Below are positions 49,264 to 58,800 of a stretch of 64,000 bases of DNA, in pieces. How positions within the stretch are numbered: the stretch's first letter is position 1; each line of letters starts with the position of its first letter. The stretch lies in NCBI GenBank assembly GCA_046331625.1, contig JAXLQL010000016.1:122364-186363 (forward strand), read 5' to 3'. A program made the translations under genes and the position numbers. The notes beneath the pieces were generated by a model. The model saw nothing but the letters and a program-made list of their open reading frames with translations. It searched no databases and was not told the DNA's origin. This DNA comes from JAXLQL01 sp046331625. GTDB taxonomy: Bacteria > Acidobacteriota > Terriglobia > Bryobacterales > Bryobacteraceae.

Positions 49264-52173
49264 TCATCTGGCGGCGGAAGGAGAAAGCAAGGGCTGAGGC
49301 ACGACGACAAAGTCATTGATGTCCGCTCGAGTGGCGCAGATTCTCGTATTGGGGTTCGCGCAGGCATCCGGCAGTTTGAAAGATGTCCAGGTATTGCCGC
49401 CATCCTCGGACTTCAGCAACTCGTTGAGTACTCCCCCGAGATACAGGGTTGACGCAACCGTTGGGTCCGCACGGACCGGGCCGCGAAAGATCCCAGTGGA
49501 GACTGTACTGTATTTGACTTCGCGCCAGGTGCCACCACCGTCGGCGGATTGCATCAAGCTGATGTCCTGGACGGTGGGCTGCGTCAAGGCATATAGAGTT
49601 GATGGATCTGCGCCGGCCGCGAAACTCTTGACGGTGGACCCTCTAAGGGATTGCGCGGCCCAGGTAGCTCCGCCGTCAACGCTCTTGTAAAGACCGCAAA
49701 GCCCGCCGTTGGCGTTGGTACTCGGGCATTGGAAGAGTGTATTAATGTTCCAGCCGTAAAGGACTTGGCTGTTGTGAGGATCGACCGAAATGTTTCCTCC
49801 GAAGTTCTGACCGCCTCCTCGCAGGGTCCAGGTGTCGCCGTAGTCTGTGCTTTTGAAAACGAATGCCGAGCCGGGGATAACTGTAGCCGGGCCGTTGACG
49901 TAGAGGACCCCGGATATGGCTGGGTCCGTCGCAATTCCAGAAATCAGCGGCCCACTGGAGGAGCCGGCCAGCGGGCTCGGCGGATTCGGAACCGTGAGCG
50001 GAGCCCAAGTCTTGCCAGAGTCGGTGCTTCGCAGGACAGGATTGACCGTGGCCGGCGGCGCTGGTTGCGTTAGGCTTTGAGATTTGATGTACAAGATGTT
50101 GGTTTTGACCGGATCGATGGTAAGCCCACCCGCGAACGACAATTGCGGAAATGCGGTCGCAGACCAGGTCTGGCCTCCGTCGATCGATGTCAGAAATGCG
50201 TTGACGCCGGCGAAACGCGCGGCGGCATACACATTGGAAGGATTGCGTGGATCCACGGCAATTGAACTCACGTTAGGTAGGCCCGACAGTGTCGCGTCGT
50301 TCAAAGGGGAACTAACCTTGGCTTGTTTCCAACTTGCGCCGCCGTCCGTGCTGAGGAACGGCCCGGCGACGGTGCCGGCTTGGATCGCCGGAGGTCCGTA
50401 TCGAGTAACAGTTTGCGGACTACCCATGGAGACGATGACCGGCTGGCTGGCCGCGACGTCGCCGATTTGAACTACCAAGGGATAGTCGCCAGGATCCATT
50501 TGGCCGGCATCTGGAAGGATCATTTGCACGCGGAACCGGCCCGACGGTTGGCCGGCGATGCCGCCGATCGAAGAGACCCCGATCGGATTCCCTCCCAGCG
50601 TGGCTGACACAGGCAACACCGGCGACGGAGTATTTCCATCGGTAACGATCCAGCCATCTACGCCATCCGGAGTGGTTTGTCCCTCGCCGGTGCCGTCGAT
50701 TGTGATGGTCGACTGAAACGGCGCGGGATTGGCCCGTGAGTTCACGCTGCCGTCGGCGTTCATCAGACTCTTCGCGTACAAACCCGGTGCCGCGGCGGCC
50801 ACGGTGATCGCCACCGGAGTGGATTCGTTGTCATTCCACTTGACGATGACCTGTGTGGTTGAGCCCGGCTGAATTTCATACGGAGCTACGGCGACGATCT
50901 TCTGCGGTGACACCGAAAGCAGAGGCGCCGGCCTTCCGTCGAAGAGCACGGAGGTCTGGCCGAGCGACCCTGGCACGTTGGTCTGGGTTAAGTCAGCGGA
51001 GGCGGAAGCTGCGGCCAGATTTGAACCGGTAATCGCGACGATCATACCAGGTGACACGGCGCCGGAAGCGTTGCTGGCGTCGTTCACGATCGCTGAGATC
51101 GCGACGGAAGGGGCGGCCGGCGGAGTGGACTGCAAACCCGACACTAACCGGATGAGATTGTGGTTTGTGTCGCCTATATAAAGATTCCCCGCCGCATCGA
51201 GTGCGACGCCGGACGGACCAACAATAGCCGCGTTGATTGCGGGACCTCCGTCGCCGTAGTTCAGTCCGGCTGACAAGCCGGCGTTCCCGGCCACCGTGGT
51301 GATGATTCCGGCGGGATTCACCATACGAATGCGATTGTTCAACTTATCGGAAATGTAGATGTTCCCAGCGGCATCGACGGCAATCCCTTGATGAGAATCG
51401 CCGAATTGGAAATTCAACTGGGCGTTTGTGGCCGGGCCTCCATCACCTGAGAATCCGGGCCGTCCATTTCCCGCAACTGTGTTGATGGTCCCGTTGGCCG
51501 TAATTTTGCGGACGCGGAAATTGCCGGCATCAGCGAAATAGATAGATCCTGCGTCGTCTACGGCAATGCCGGAAGGAGCCAGCATCGTAGCCGCCGTTGC
51601 GGGACCGCCGTCTCCGGTGGAACCAGCCTCGCCCGTGCCAGCGACGGTACTGAGGCCGCCGCTGGAGCTCAGTTTCAAGATCTTGCTGTGAGCGGCATCC
51701 GTAATATATAGATTGCCCTTGCGGTCGACCGCAATCCCAATCGGCGCAACGAATCCGCTGGGCGCTCCGCCCACAACGGTCGAAATCACGCCGTTGACGT
51801 TCACCTTGCGAACGGCGAGAGTTTCGGCGACAAAAACATTGCCTGCCTCATCTGTGGCAACCGCGTGGGGGAAAACGAGGCCTGCGTTGGTTGCAGGACC
51901 GCCATCGCCCGAGGAGTTCCTGTCGCCGGTTCCAGCAAACGTAGTGATGACTCCCTGTGTATTGACCTTGCGGACACGATGGTTGGCGTAGTCGGCAATG
52001 TACACGTTGCCTTGGTTGTCGACGGTTACTCCGGCGGGGAGTTGGAAAGCGGCTTTGGCGGCAGGTCCACCGTCACCGGCGAAACCCAGTCCGCCGCTGC
52101 CAGCGAATGTGCGGATGGTGGCTTGCCCAAAACAACTGCTGCCGAACAGCACGAAAGGTAGTATCAGTCTCAA
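49264..52173 (-). CDS. Large secreted NHL-repeat / TIGR03437 / Asp-box protein
   Basis: 969-residue exported protein. After a signal peptide (LILPFVLFGSSCFGQ) come about six NHL-propeller repeats, each with the phrase GDGGPA...N.Y.AD...RVRK...G.I.T.AG. Residues about 350-590 are the acidobacterial TIGR03437 domain (SPGMIVAITGSNLA, SVLFDGRPAPLLSVSPQKIV). The last 370 residues hold at least seven Asp-box (BNR) motifs of the S.DGG.TW type (STDGGASWKQ, SIDGGQTWSA, SVDGGATWAA, SEDGGNTWTS), forming a second propeller. Function unknown; surface binding or carbohydrate recognition is plausible. It is followed on the same strand, 34 bp upstream, by a second NHL protein. Confidence 0.88.
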   Translation of the reverse strand: MRLILPFVLFGSSCFGQATIRTFAGSGGLGFAGDGGPAAKAAFQLPAGVTVDNQGNVYIADYANHRVRKVNTQGVITTFAGTGDRNSSGDGGPATNAGLVFPHAVATDEAGNVFVAETLAVRKVNVNGVISTVVGGAPSGFVAPIGIAVDRKGNLYITDAAHSKILKLSSSGGLSTVAGTGEAGSTGDGGPATAATMLAPSGIAVDDAGSIYFADAGNFRVRKITANGTINTVAGNGRPGFSGDGGPATNAQLNFQFGDSHQGIAVDAAGNIYISDKLNNRIRMVNPAGIITTVAGNAGLSAGLNYGDGGPAINAAIVGPSGVALDAAGNLYIGDTNHNLIRLVSGLQSTPPAAPSVAISAIVNDASNASGAVSPGMIVAITGSNLAAASASADLTQTNVPGSLGQTSVLFDGRPAPLLSVSPQKIVAVAPYEIQPGSTTQVIVKWNDNESTPVAITVAAAAPGLYAKSLMNADGSVNSRANPAPFQSTITIDGTGEGQTTPDGVDGWIVTDGNTPSPVLPVSATLGGNPIGVSSIGGIAGQPSGRFRVQMILPDAGQMDPGDYPLVVQIGDVAASQPVIVSMGSPQTVTRYGPPAIQAGTVAGPFLSTDGGASWKQAKVSSPLNDATLSGLPNVSSIAVDPRNPSNVYAAARFAGVNAFLTSIDGGQTWSATAFPQLSFAGGLTIDPVKTNILYIKSQSLTQPAPPATVNPVLRSTDSGKTWAPLTVPNPPSPLAGSSSGPLISGIATDPAISGVLYVNGPATVIPGSAFVFKSTDYGDTWTLRGGGQNFGGNISVDPHNSQVLYGWNINTLFQCPSTNANGGLCGLYKSVDGGATWAAQSLRGSTVKSFAAGADPSTLYALTQPTVQDISLMQSADGGGTWREVKYSTVSTGIFRGPVRADPTVASTLYLGGVLNELLKSEDGGNTWTSFKLPDACANPNTRICATRADINDFVVVPQPLLSPSAAR

Positions 52174-52207
52174 GTCCTCGGATCTCCGTTTCCCGTATTG
52201 GTCTTGC

Positions 52208-54346
52208 TCACTTCAAACTGCCCGGGGGCGCCGGTCGTGTGACTTTTCGAATGCGGCTGAGGGCGGATTCTGCGATGTAGAGATTACCGGCCGGGTCGAG
52301 TGCGACATCGGTGGGTCCGATCAAGCTGGCGGTGGCCGCCGGACCGCCGTCCACGCCGGGACCATCGCCAGCCACCGTGATGATCATGCCGTTGGCGTCA
52401 ACCATCCGAACGCGATTGTTCAGCACGTCGGCGATGAAGAGATTGCCGGCGCTGTCCACCGCGAGTCCGCCGCCCACCTGGAGGGATAACATGGCGTTAA
52501 CGGCCGGTCCGCCGTCACCGGAAAAGCCCGCAACGCCGATGCCTGCGACAGTCGTAATCGTTCCATCAGGCGAGATCCTGCGCACCCGGTGCGATCCGGA
52601 ATCTGTAAAGAAAAGATTGCCAGCCGCATCGAATGCCATTCCTGAGGGGAAGTTCAATTGCGCATTCGTTGCCGGGCCGCCGTCGCCGGAAAAGCCTACC
52701 ACGCCGTTTCCCGCAACTGTGGTCACGATGCCGGACACGTCGATCTTCCGGATCTTTGTGCTGCCCGCGATGAACAGATTACCTGTGCGGTCCCTGGCGA
52801 CTCTGAATATTTCCAACCTGGCCTTGGCTGCCGGAATGCCGTCGGCGGGGCTGACGCCTCCACCGGCAATCGTCTTTATGGTTCCGCTCGAGTCCACTTG
52901 CCGAATCGTGCCTTGTATTTGATCCGGTATGAAAATGTTTCCGGCATTATCGAGGGCGATGTTCAACATGAAGTTCAGTGAGGCTGCCGTTGCTGCGGCG
53001 CCGTCGCCAGTGGAACCGCGTAGGCCCGAGCCCGCGACAGTGTCGATCATTCCAGCAGCATTCACACGCCGCACGCGCAGATTGTTCGAGTCCGCGACGT
53101 AGAGGTTTCCCTGGGAATCGACGGCGACTCCATTTGGCAGGTTCAGCATCGCGGCCGTGGCAGGACCCCCGTCGCCTGAGATGCCGAAGAACCCGTTGCC
53201 TGCAACCGTGCTGATCAGTGCGTCGAGTGAGTAGGGAGGAACCGAAATCGAAGGTCCGCTGGTGACTTTCCGAATCCGGCGCTCATCGACCAGGAAAAGG
53301 TTTCCCTGGCTATCGGCTGCAAGCCCCGCGAGAGTGGTGAGGTTGGCGTTCAGGGCTGGCCCTCCGTCGCCCAACCCATTTCCATTCGGATTGCGTGTAC
53401 CGGCATAGGCGTGAATGACGCCATCCGGGCTCACTCGCCGGATCCGATGGTCGATCGTGTCGGCGACGTACAAGTTGCCCGACGGATCGATGGCGATGCC
53501 GGAGATGGCCTGGAAGGCCGCCGCTGTTGCGGGTCCTTCATCGCCACCCGATCCTTGTGAGCCTGTTCCCGCCACGGTCGTAACGATCCCCTGTGCGTCA
53601 ATCTTGCGGACCCGAATCGGTGCCGCGAAGCTGCCGCCGATGAGAGCCGCATCCACTACGTACAGATTTCCGTTGCCGTCGAAGGCCATTGGAGCCGGCG
53701 CTGCGTTACGAAAGTTGAATCCGGCATTGGCGGCGGGTCCGCCATCACCTGAGAAATCGGACTGGCCGTTGCCGGCGACTGTGCTGATAAGTCCTGACGA
53801 GCCGACCTTGCGGATGGTGTTCGTGTAGCCGTCGACTAGGTATAGGCTCCCGTCCGGGTGAATCGCGATGCTGCGGGGCAGCAGCGACGCACTGGTTGCG
53901 GGGAGGCCGTCTGCGAATCCGGATCCGCCCCCGGCAACGGTAGTGATGATGCCGGCCGGATCCACCTTTCGCACACGCCCGGAGGCAATCCCTTCACTAA
54001 AGTAGATATTCCCGGCCGAATCGACACAGATGTCGCTGGGGCGAGTGAAGGACGCGTCGACGGCCGGCCCGCTGTCGCCAGTGGAAAGGCCGGAGACGCC
54101 GTTGCCGGCAATGGTCGTGATGATGCCGGCGGTGTCCACCTTGCGCACGCGGTTGTTCCCCCAATCGGCGATGTATACATTTCCGGCCGAATCCACTGTG
54201 ACTGCTTTGGGATTGATCGCCGCGCTGGTTGCCGGGCCGCCGTCACAGCAATACGTGTTCGGGCCATAGACACCGCCTGCAATGGTAGTGATGATTTGTC
54301 CCTGGGAAACACCCATCAGGGTGATCCAAAGTACCGCCGCCCTCAT
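52208..54346 (-). CDS. Secreted NHL-repeat protein
   Basis: 712-residue exported protein. The ATG at 54346-54344 is chosen for the GGAGGTGGAG ribosome site just upstream and the signal peptide MRAAVLWITLMGVSQGQ. The mature part is almost entirely NHL-type propeller repeats of about 55 residues, more than ten, each with DSAGNVYIADWGNNRVRKVD followed by ITTIAGNG...GDGGPA. Such numbers would form two six-bladed propellers. The C-terminal repeat ends in LIGPTDVALDPAGNLYIAES and a short Pro-rich tail. It lies upstream of the related NHL/TIGR03437 gene, likely in one operon arisen by duplication. Confidence 0.88.
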   Translation of the reverse strand: MRAAVLWITLMGVSQGQIITTIAGGVYGPNTYCCDGGPATSAAINPKAVTVDSAGNVYIADWGNNRVRKVDTAGIITTIAGNGVSGLSTGDSGPAVDASFTRPSDICVDSAGNIYFSEGIASGRVRKVDPAGIITTVAGGGSGFADGLPATSASLLPRSIAIHPDGSLYLVDGYTNTIRKVGSSGLISTVAGNGQSDFSGDGGPAANAGFNFRNAAPAPMAFDGNGNLYVVDAALIGGSFAAPIRVRKIDAQGIVTTVAGTGSQGSGGDEGPATAAAFQAISGIAIDPSGNLYVADTIDHRIRRVSPDGVIHAYAGTRNPNGNGLGDGGPALNANLTTLAGLAADSQGNLFLVDERRIRKVTSGPSISVPPYSLDALISTVAGNGFFGISGDGGPATAAMLNLPNGVAVDSQGNLYVADSNNLRVRRVNAAGMIDTVAGSGLRGSTGDGAAATAASLNFMLNIALDNAGNIFIPDQIQGTIRQVDSSGTIKTIAGGGVSPADGIPAAKARLEIFRVARDRTGNLFIAGSTKIRKIDVSGIVTTVAGNGVVGFSGDGGPATNAQLNFPSGMAFDAAGNLFFTDSGSHRVRRISPDGTITTVAGIGVAGFSGDGGPAVNAMLSLQVGGGLAVDSAGNLFIADVLNNRVRMVDANGMIITVAGDGPGVDGGPAATASLIGPTDVALDPAGNLYIAESALSRIRKVTRPAPPGSLK

Positions 54347-54528
54347 ACGCACTCCACCTCCGATGAAATTGCGAACCGCCGAGCACGGCGGTTGCGCGAT
54401 GTGGTAGTGGGCCACGCGAATCGACATACTGCACCCACTCTGGTGCATGCGATGGCATGGCGCGAAAATGCGAAAAAAGTACTCGTCATCGACAACGATC
54501 GATCACGAGACTCGGGAAAGACTGGGAC

Positions 54529-55074
54529 CTAAGCGCGGATTCGTTCCGCCATCCATTTGATGCCGAAGTCGAAGTCTGCCCGGACGCGCCAAACGTCACG
54601 GGTCTGGCGTGCACTCACTTCGTTGAGCGTGAGCCCCTCAACTGATCGCAACCATACCGTCTCGGCGACCTGAGCATTGAGCTTGGCAAGTTTCCTAAAA
54701 ACCTCACGGGTACTCACTTGCATCTCTGGACTAATGGCGTCGCGGTCGGCAAGGAGGTGGGGCACCGACGCCGGATCGACCTTGATGACCGCCTTTCGAA
54801 CCCGAGCGTGGTCGATCAAAACTTGGCGCATGGCCCGCGCCGCCAACCCGTAAAAATGATCCTCGGTCATGGTCCGGGTATCGAACCCCCGCAGCTTGAG
54901 GAAGAGTTCGCCAACCAGCGCCGTGGGTTGGAGCGTATGGCCGCGACGTTCACGGCGCAGCAGTGCAGCGGCGATGAAACGAAGACGTGAGTAGGCGCTG
55001 TCGTACAACGCTCGGGCGCTCGAGTCGCCATCCTCACACACCTTTGCCGGTACTGCGCTCGCCAATGTAGCCAT
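54529..55074 (-). CDS. ECF-type RNA polymerase sigma factor (TIGR02999-like)
   Basis: 181-residue sigma factor of the group found in Acidobacteriota and Planctomycetota. Region 2: ALYDSAYSRLRFIAAALLRR then RGHTLQPTALVGELFLKL, with HFYGLAARAMRQVLIDHAR. Region 4: LNAQVAETVWLRSVEGLTLN then EVSARQTRDVWRVRADFDFG. ATG 55074 has GGAGCAG upstream; a longer start at 55122 is possible. No anti-sigma gene is adjacent. It is upstream of and on the same strand as the NHL genes, which are candidates for its regulon. In this group sigma genes often precede a Ser/Thr kinase, and one is present 5 kb away. Confidence 0.82.
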   Translation of the reverse strand: MATLASAVPAKVCEDGDSSARALYDSAYSRLRFIAAALLRRERRGHTLQPTALVGELFLKLRGFDTRTMTEDHFYGLAARAMRQVLIDHARVRKAVIKVDPASVPHLLADRDAISPEMQVSTREVFRKLAKLNAQVAETVWLRSVEGLTLNEVSARQTRDVWRVRADFDFGIKWMAERIRA

Positions 55075-55322
55075 TCGAATCTGCTCCGATGGAGAGGAGT
55101 ATATCAAGGATGGACGAGCCAAGTCTTAGAGAATTCGGTGCGAGAAGCCGCCAGTGTGCCACGCTGCTCACCCACCGGTTCGCCAGCTACCCGATTCAAA
55201 CCCCATAGCGCCCTCGGCGTGGTGCTGCGGTTTCGTTCACCGCGCGGTTTCAACACCCGCGCGGCGAAACATGGGTGGCTTGTCCGCGGCTTTGATGCTC
55301 GCGCGGCCGTCGAAACCTATGC

Positions 55323-55384
55323 AGTTCGTGTAACGGCAAAATCTTTACTGCCCTGTTTTCAATCGCTAACAGCTTTCGATTTTG
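55323..55384. repeat. 62-bp direct repeat, left copy (island boundary)
   Basis: This 62-bp sequence is identical, base for base, to 62886-62947. Similarity continues for about 100 bp more on the right (to about 55490) with substitutions and one 20-bp insertion containing a duplicated TATGA. The two copies bracket the nuclease-STAND gene and its partner, so they may be attachment-site or recombination scars. The preceding 250 bp (55075-55322) hold no gene; they contain several related GCGCGG...GAAAC tracts. Confidence 0.9.
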
Positions 55385-55489
55385 TAGGTGGACTCGCCCT
55401 TCACGCTATTGTCTTGGTCGAGGAGCTTTGTATGATTATGAATCGTCTTATATGAACTACTCGCATCTTGATCGCGGTCACACGGAGAG

Positions 55490-55845
55490 GTCCAGCCTGA
55501 GAATGGCAGGCCCCTCGGCAAGCGGATCGTCTCCCAGCCGCCCGTCAATCTCTGTACCGGACTGTCCATCGTGGCCTGGCGTCCGAGATTAGCATTGATC
55601 AGGATTCCGGTCCACGCGACGCGTCATTTCGGATTCGATTGCCGGGCAATCGCCGATGTGCCAACCAAGCCCTGCCGCGACAAAGGAAGGTGATGGGGGC
55701 AGTCATCCGCGGTTGCTGTGGCTTTGCGGCCGAGGCACCGGAGATTGCCGAGGATCAAGCGCTGCCCCCCCGAACAGCATGCGGAGTTGAGAACGTTGCA
55801 AGAGCGAGGTCGCCGCAACAGACTCCGAACAAAAACTACAATGAA
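55490..55845. other. Decayed toxin-antitoxin DNA, second copy of the 43.6-44.0 kb segment
   Basis: This stretch aligns by eye with 43620-44000: CGGCAAGCGG-TC-TCTCCCA, then ACCGGACTGTCC, then GCATTGA and GTGGCTTTGCGG...GAG.TTGCCGAGGA in the same order, with many substitutions and one internal deletion. On the minus strand it keeps the toxin fragment EIDGRLGDDPLAEG; on the plus strand it keeps a trace of the small antitoxin-like gene (GFAAEAPEIAEDQA). No intact gene is present. It joins the left direct repeat directly. Confidence 0.6.
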
Positions 55846-55882
55846 TAAGGCTGGCCTGCGAGTCGGGTCGCCTCATCTTCAT

Positions 55883-58800
55883 ATGAAACGGATCGACTAT
55901 AGCGGAGCTCTCGCTTCGAATGCCGGAGACGACTTCCATATACTGTGGGCTCTCCACCAGGCGCTCGCGTTACTCGATCAACGAGGTTCATTGGAGGCGA
56001 TCACGCTGGAGGAGGTCATCTCAGAGAAGGCTGAACCGTTTCCGCCTGATGCGCTCCAGGGCATCGACTGCACTCTCTACTTCGGCGGCGCCTCCATCGA
56101 GTCGGCCTCGAGGGTCGAAGTCGTGCAACTCAAATATTCGGTCGCGGAACCAGGAAGCCCCTGGACCGTCACACGCGTCACGCAAAGCTCGGCAAAGAAG
56201 GGAAATAATTCGGTTATCCGCCGACTGGCCGATGCGTATGCAGAAGTACAAAAAAGATCCACATCGTCGACCGCGCTCCAGATAAGGCTGGTCACAAATC
56301 AGCCAATTGATCCAGTTTTGAGCCAGCTTGTCAATCATCCGGCGGTTGACTCTAGTGAAGTCCAAAGGCTGAGGGCAGCCAGCGGGCTCGACTCCGGCCA
56401 GTTTCACGGTTTTCTGGCGAGCCTGGATCTCTCACAAACGGGCTCACGTTTCAGCCAGAAAGAGAATGTCATCCGAGCGGTATCGTCTTGGACCGACGGC
56501 GACGCACGGGAGCAGACCGCCTTCCTCGCGGACTGGGTTCGCAGGAAGATGTTGCCGGAATCGACGCGAGACCGAATGATCACGCGGGAGCATCTGCTAA
56601 CAGCCCTGGGTTTCGCCGACAGCCGAGCTCTTTTTCCATGCCCTCCGGAATTGAGCGTTCCTTTTTCCGCTCTGGTCAAGCGGCAGGGAACTGCCTCGAT
56701 TGCGGCAGCGGTCATTTCGGGTCAGAAGTACGTTTGCCTGCACGGACAAGCTGGGAGCGGCAAATCGACGGCTCTGTTTGAGATTGAGCAACAGCTTCCC
56801 GAAGGTTCTTTGATGCTGGTCTTCGATTGCTATGGGGCCGGCACGTACCTGAACTCTGACGCATATCGCCATCGAGCGCGCGATGCCTTCCGTCAACTCG
56901 CGAACGATCTCTCCGCCAAGCTTGGCGTTCCGCTGCTCCTTACCCAGAACGACAACGCCGACTACCCACGCCTCTTCCATCATCGCCTCGAGAAGGCGGC
57001 GCAGGTGTTGTCGAGATCGAAGAGCGACGCCTTGTTGGTGGTCGCGATCGATGCTGCGGACAATTCGCTCGCCGCAGCGGGATCACGTGCGCCAACGGAA
57101 TCCAGTTTCGTCACAGATGTCGTCAATTTGAGCGACTTGCCGGATAACGTCCGGCTCATCTTGACCACTCGCACTGGGCGCTTGCAGATGTTGAGCCTTT
57201 CACCGCGGTTTGGTCTCTTTGAAATCGGGGGCTTTCGCAGGGAGGAAACGGCCGAAATGATTCGGTCTGTCTGGAGCGCCGCACCCGAGCCTTGGATCGA
57301 TGAGTTCCATTGGGTGTCTGGCGGAAATCCTCGGTTGCAAGCTTATGCTCTCCGCCGAGCCGGTAGTAGCTCCCAACGTGCTTGCGAGCACCTTCATAGC
57401 CACCACGATCTGGATGGGCTGTTTCAATCTCAATTCGAAGATGCTGCGAAGAAGGCCGGAACAACGACTGCCCTGACGCGCTTCAGCGCCGTAGTGACGA
57501 CGCTGCCTCGTCCCGTACCGTTGACGGATTTGTCGGCGATCAGCGAACTGAGTGAATACGAGATCAATGACATCTGTGCGGACTTTGCTCCGGGGATTAA
57601 GTTGGCTAACGGCCACGCCAGCTTTGCGGACGAAGACTTCGAAAGCTTCATAGCAGAGAGAGGGCGTCACCTCCGCAAGGAGATGCATCGTGTAATAGCG
57701 GATCGATTCCTTGCGAATCAGGGCTCGGACCCGTATGCAGCATTCCATCTGGCGTCTGCCCTCTTCCAAGACGGGCGCGGAGCCGACATTCTTCGCATCG
57801 TGGAAATCGAGCCGAACCCGGCGGCGATCAAGGACCCTGTGCTTCAACGCGAGACTAGACTCGATCGCCTTCGAGTAGCGATGCGGGTCTGCGACGAAGC
57901 AGGTGACCAGGCAGCAATGCTGAAGATCCTCCTAATCGGAGCCGGGGCCATGAAGGGGAACCAGGCCTCAATTGATCTCATGGTCAAGTATCCCGACCTT
58001 GCCGCTGCCTTCAATCCTGATACGGCGGCGAGAATGATTCTAAGGGATCCTCGCTTCCAACGACACAATGGTGCGCTGCTGCTCAACCTGCTTAACGAAC
58101 ACGCCAAACAGCAGAACCGCGTAGCAAGCACCGGAGCACGCAAGCAGATCACCGCATGGTTCGAGGAGCGGCGGCGCGCGTCGAACACGGACGTGCCGGA
58201 CGGTTACCAAGTACAAGTGCCGGCCGGACCCAACGCTAGTGACTACGCTGCCGAAGCGGAGGCCGAATTCATCCTTCACGGGCCTGAGTCTGCAGTTAGG
58301 TCATTACGCGGATGCCCTAGCGGGCTGAGGCTGGAAGCCGCGCTACTCCTCATTCAACGGCTCGTGACCGCCGAAAAAGCGGCGGAATTGGCGGACTGTG
58401 TTCGTCGGCAAGTTGTCAAGACGCCTCGAGACCTGCTCGTTTGGGTTCCTCTCGCTCTCGCCGGTAAAAGTGTAGATCTCGCAGCGATGGAGCGTGCCCT
58501 CGAATACTGCCTCCGCCACAGCCTAATCCAGCCTCGTAGACTTGCATCTTTCAGGGACGACCGGCAGACGTTATTGTGGTTGGACTCAGTTCTTACGGCC
58601 TGCGAAATCGTCGTGGCTAAGCAAGGCCAATCGAGCATCGTCATTTCAGTTCTACGTGTTTATGCGGACGAAACACTAAGGACGCCGCAGAATGTCAGCG
58701 AATACCAGTCAGACCTCCTCGATCTTCAATTGCGGGCCTTGACTCTGATCGCGCAGTGCGATGGGCGGCATTTCGCCCTGCAGGAGTTCGTCGCAGAGTG

